NCBI GenBank assembly: GCA_002373715.1
Contig: DFLI01000112.1
Location: 830-22,668 of the forward strand
Direction of reading: 5' to 3'
DNA: 21,839 nucleotides
From: Bacteroidales bacterium UBA3623
Lineage (GTDB): Bacteria > Bacteroidota > Bacteroidia > Bacteroidales > UBA932
Shown here: positions 21,784 to 21,839 of the stretch, piece by piece
How positions within the stretch are numbered: the first letter of the stretch is position 1
How the letters are laid out: each line of letters begins with the position of its first letter
Notes under the pieces: generated by a model
The model's input: the letters and a program-made list of their open reading frames with translations, nothing else
Database searches by the model: none
What the model was told of the DNA's origin: nothing
Translations under genes and position numbers: made by a program

Positions 21784-21839
21784 ATGCTCCTCGTTGCAGT
21801 CAGCGGAGGCATCGATTCCATGTGCCTGGCAGAAAAGGT
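21784..21839 (+). CDS. tilS: TilS, tRNA(Ile)-lysidine synthase (start only, cut by window end)
   Basis: Only 18 codons are visible. MLLVAVSGGIDSMCLAEK has the N-type ATP pyrophosphatase PP-loop SGGxDS and matches the usual start of TilS, which puts lysidine on the CAU anticodon of an isoleucine tRNA. Other PP-loop enzymes (TtcA, GuaA-like) share SGGxDS, but the very short N-terminus before the loop favours TilS. It begins 4 bases after the DUF3078 stop. Confidence 0.75.
   Translation, partial: MLLVAVSGGIDSMCLAEK

Noticed and set aside
1..21839. tRNA, rRNA, prophage or transposon genes
   Set aside because: No cloverleaf, rRNA segment, integrase or transposase was seen; all coding space is taken by core or envelope genes.

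Overview
The window is about 21.8 kb of GC-rich chromosomal DNA from a member of the Bacteroidota, most likely order Bacteroidales. The evidence is the Bacteroidetes-type -7 promoter box (TAnnTTTG) upstream of several genes, the near absence of Shine-Dalgarno sequences, a BtuB-type TonB-dependent receptor behind a cobalamin riboswitch, a DUF3078 outer-membrane protein, a tricorn-like S41 protease and a type 3 (archaeal/eukaryotic-like) prolyl-tRNA synthetase. Species cannot be named from the sequence alone. Almost every gene is a conserved core gene. There are no tRNA or rRNA genes, CRISPR arrays, insertion sequences or phage genes.

Layout. 1-1750 (+): the end of a histidine operon, hisA (cut by the window edge), hisF and a fused hisIE, with overlapping reading frames. 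1806-3918 (+): dnaN (sliding clamp) and a DnaQ-like exonuclease with a C-terminal DUF3820 domain. 3926-6740 (-): a vitamin B12 uptake unit of cobalamin riboswitch, BtuB-like receptor and an unusually short FecCD permease; no ATPase or binding protein accompanies it here. 6828-7385 (-): nadD, divergent from gmk (7447, +), which is followed after one base by a large exported tricorn-type protease. 11284-12399 (+): trpS, overlapping tail to tail with a GNAT acetyltransferase (-). 12995-16022 (-): class II fructose-bisphosphate aldolase and dnaK, each with its own terminator. 16136-19096 (-): an envelope pair, namely a strange lipoprotein (half Tyr/Trp in one segment, then a long Ser/Arg/Gly tail) followed by a FadL/OmpP1-type beta-barrel. 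19277-21839 (+): proS, a DUF3078 protein and the start of tilS, tightly packed.

Regulation visible in the sequence: -7 boxes before dnaN, btuB, nadD, gmk, trpS, fba and proS; clear intrinsic terminators after the protease, fba, dnaK and the FadL-like gene (some pair fully only as RNA from the gene's own strand, through G-U wobbles); two hairpins built into the last codons of genes; and a B12 riboswitch whose closing strand could pair with two alternative partners.

Most of the window is ordinary. The least explained items are the Tyr/Trp-rich Ser/Arg-tailed lipoprotein and its barrel partner, the N-terminally trimmed B12 permease, the Gly-Pro-Gln tail that replaces the usual acidic end of DnaK, and GC-rich hairpin elements in several intergenic gaps.
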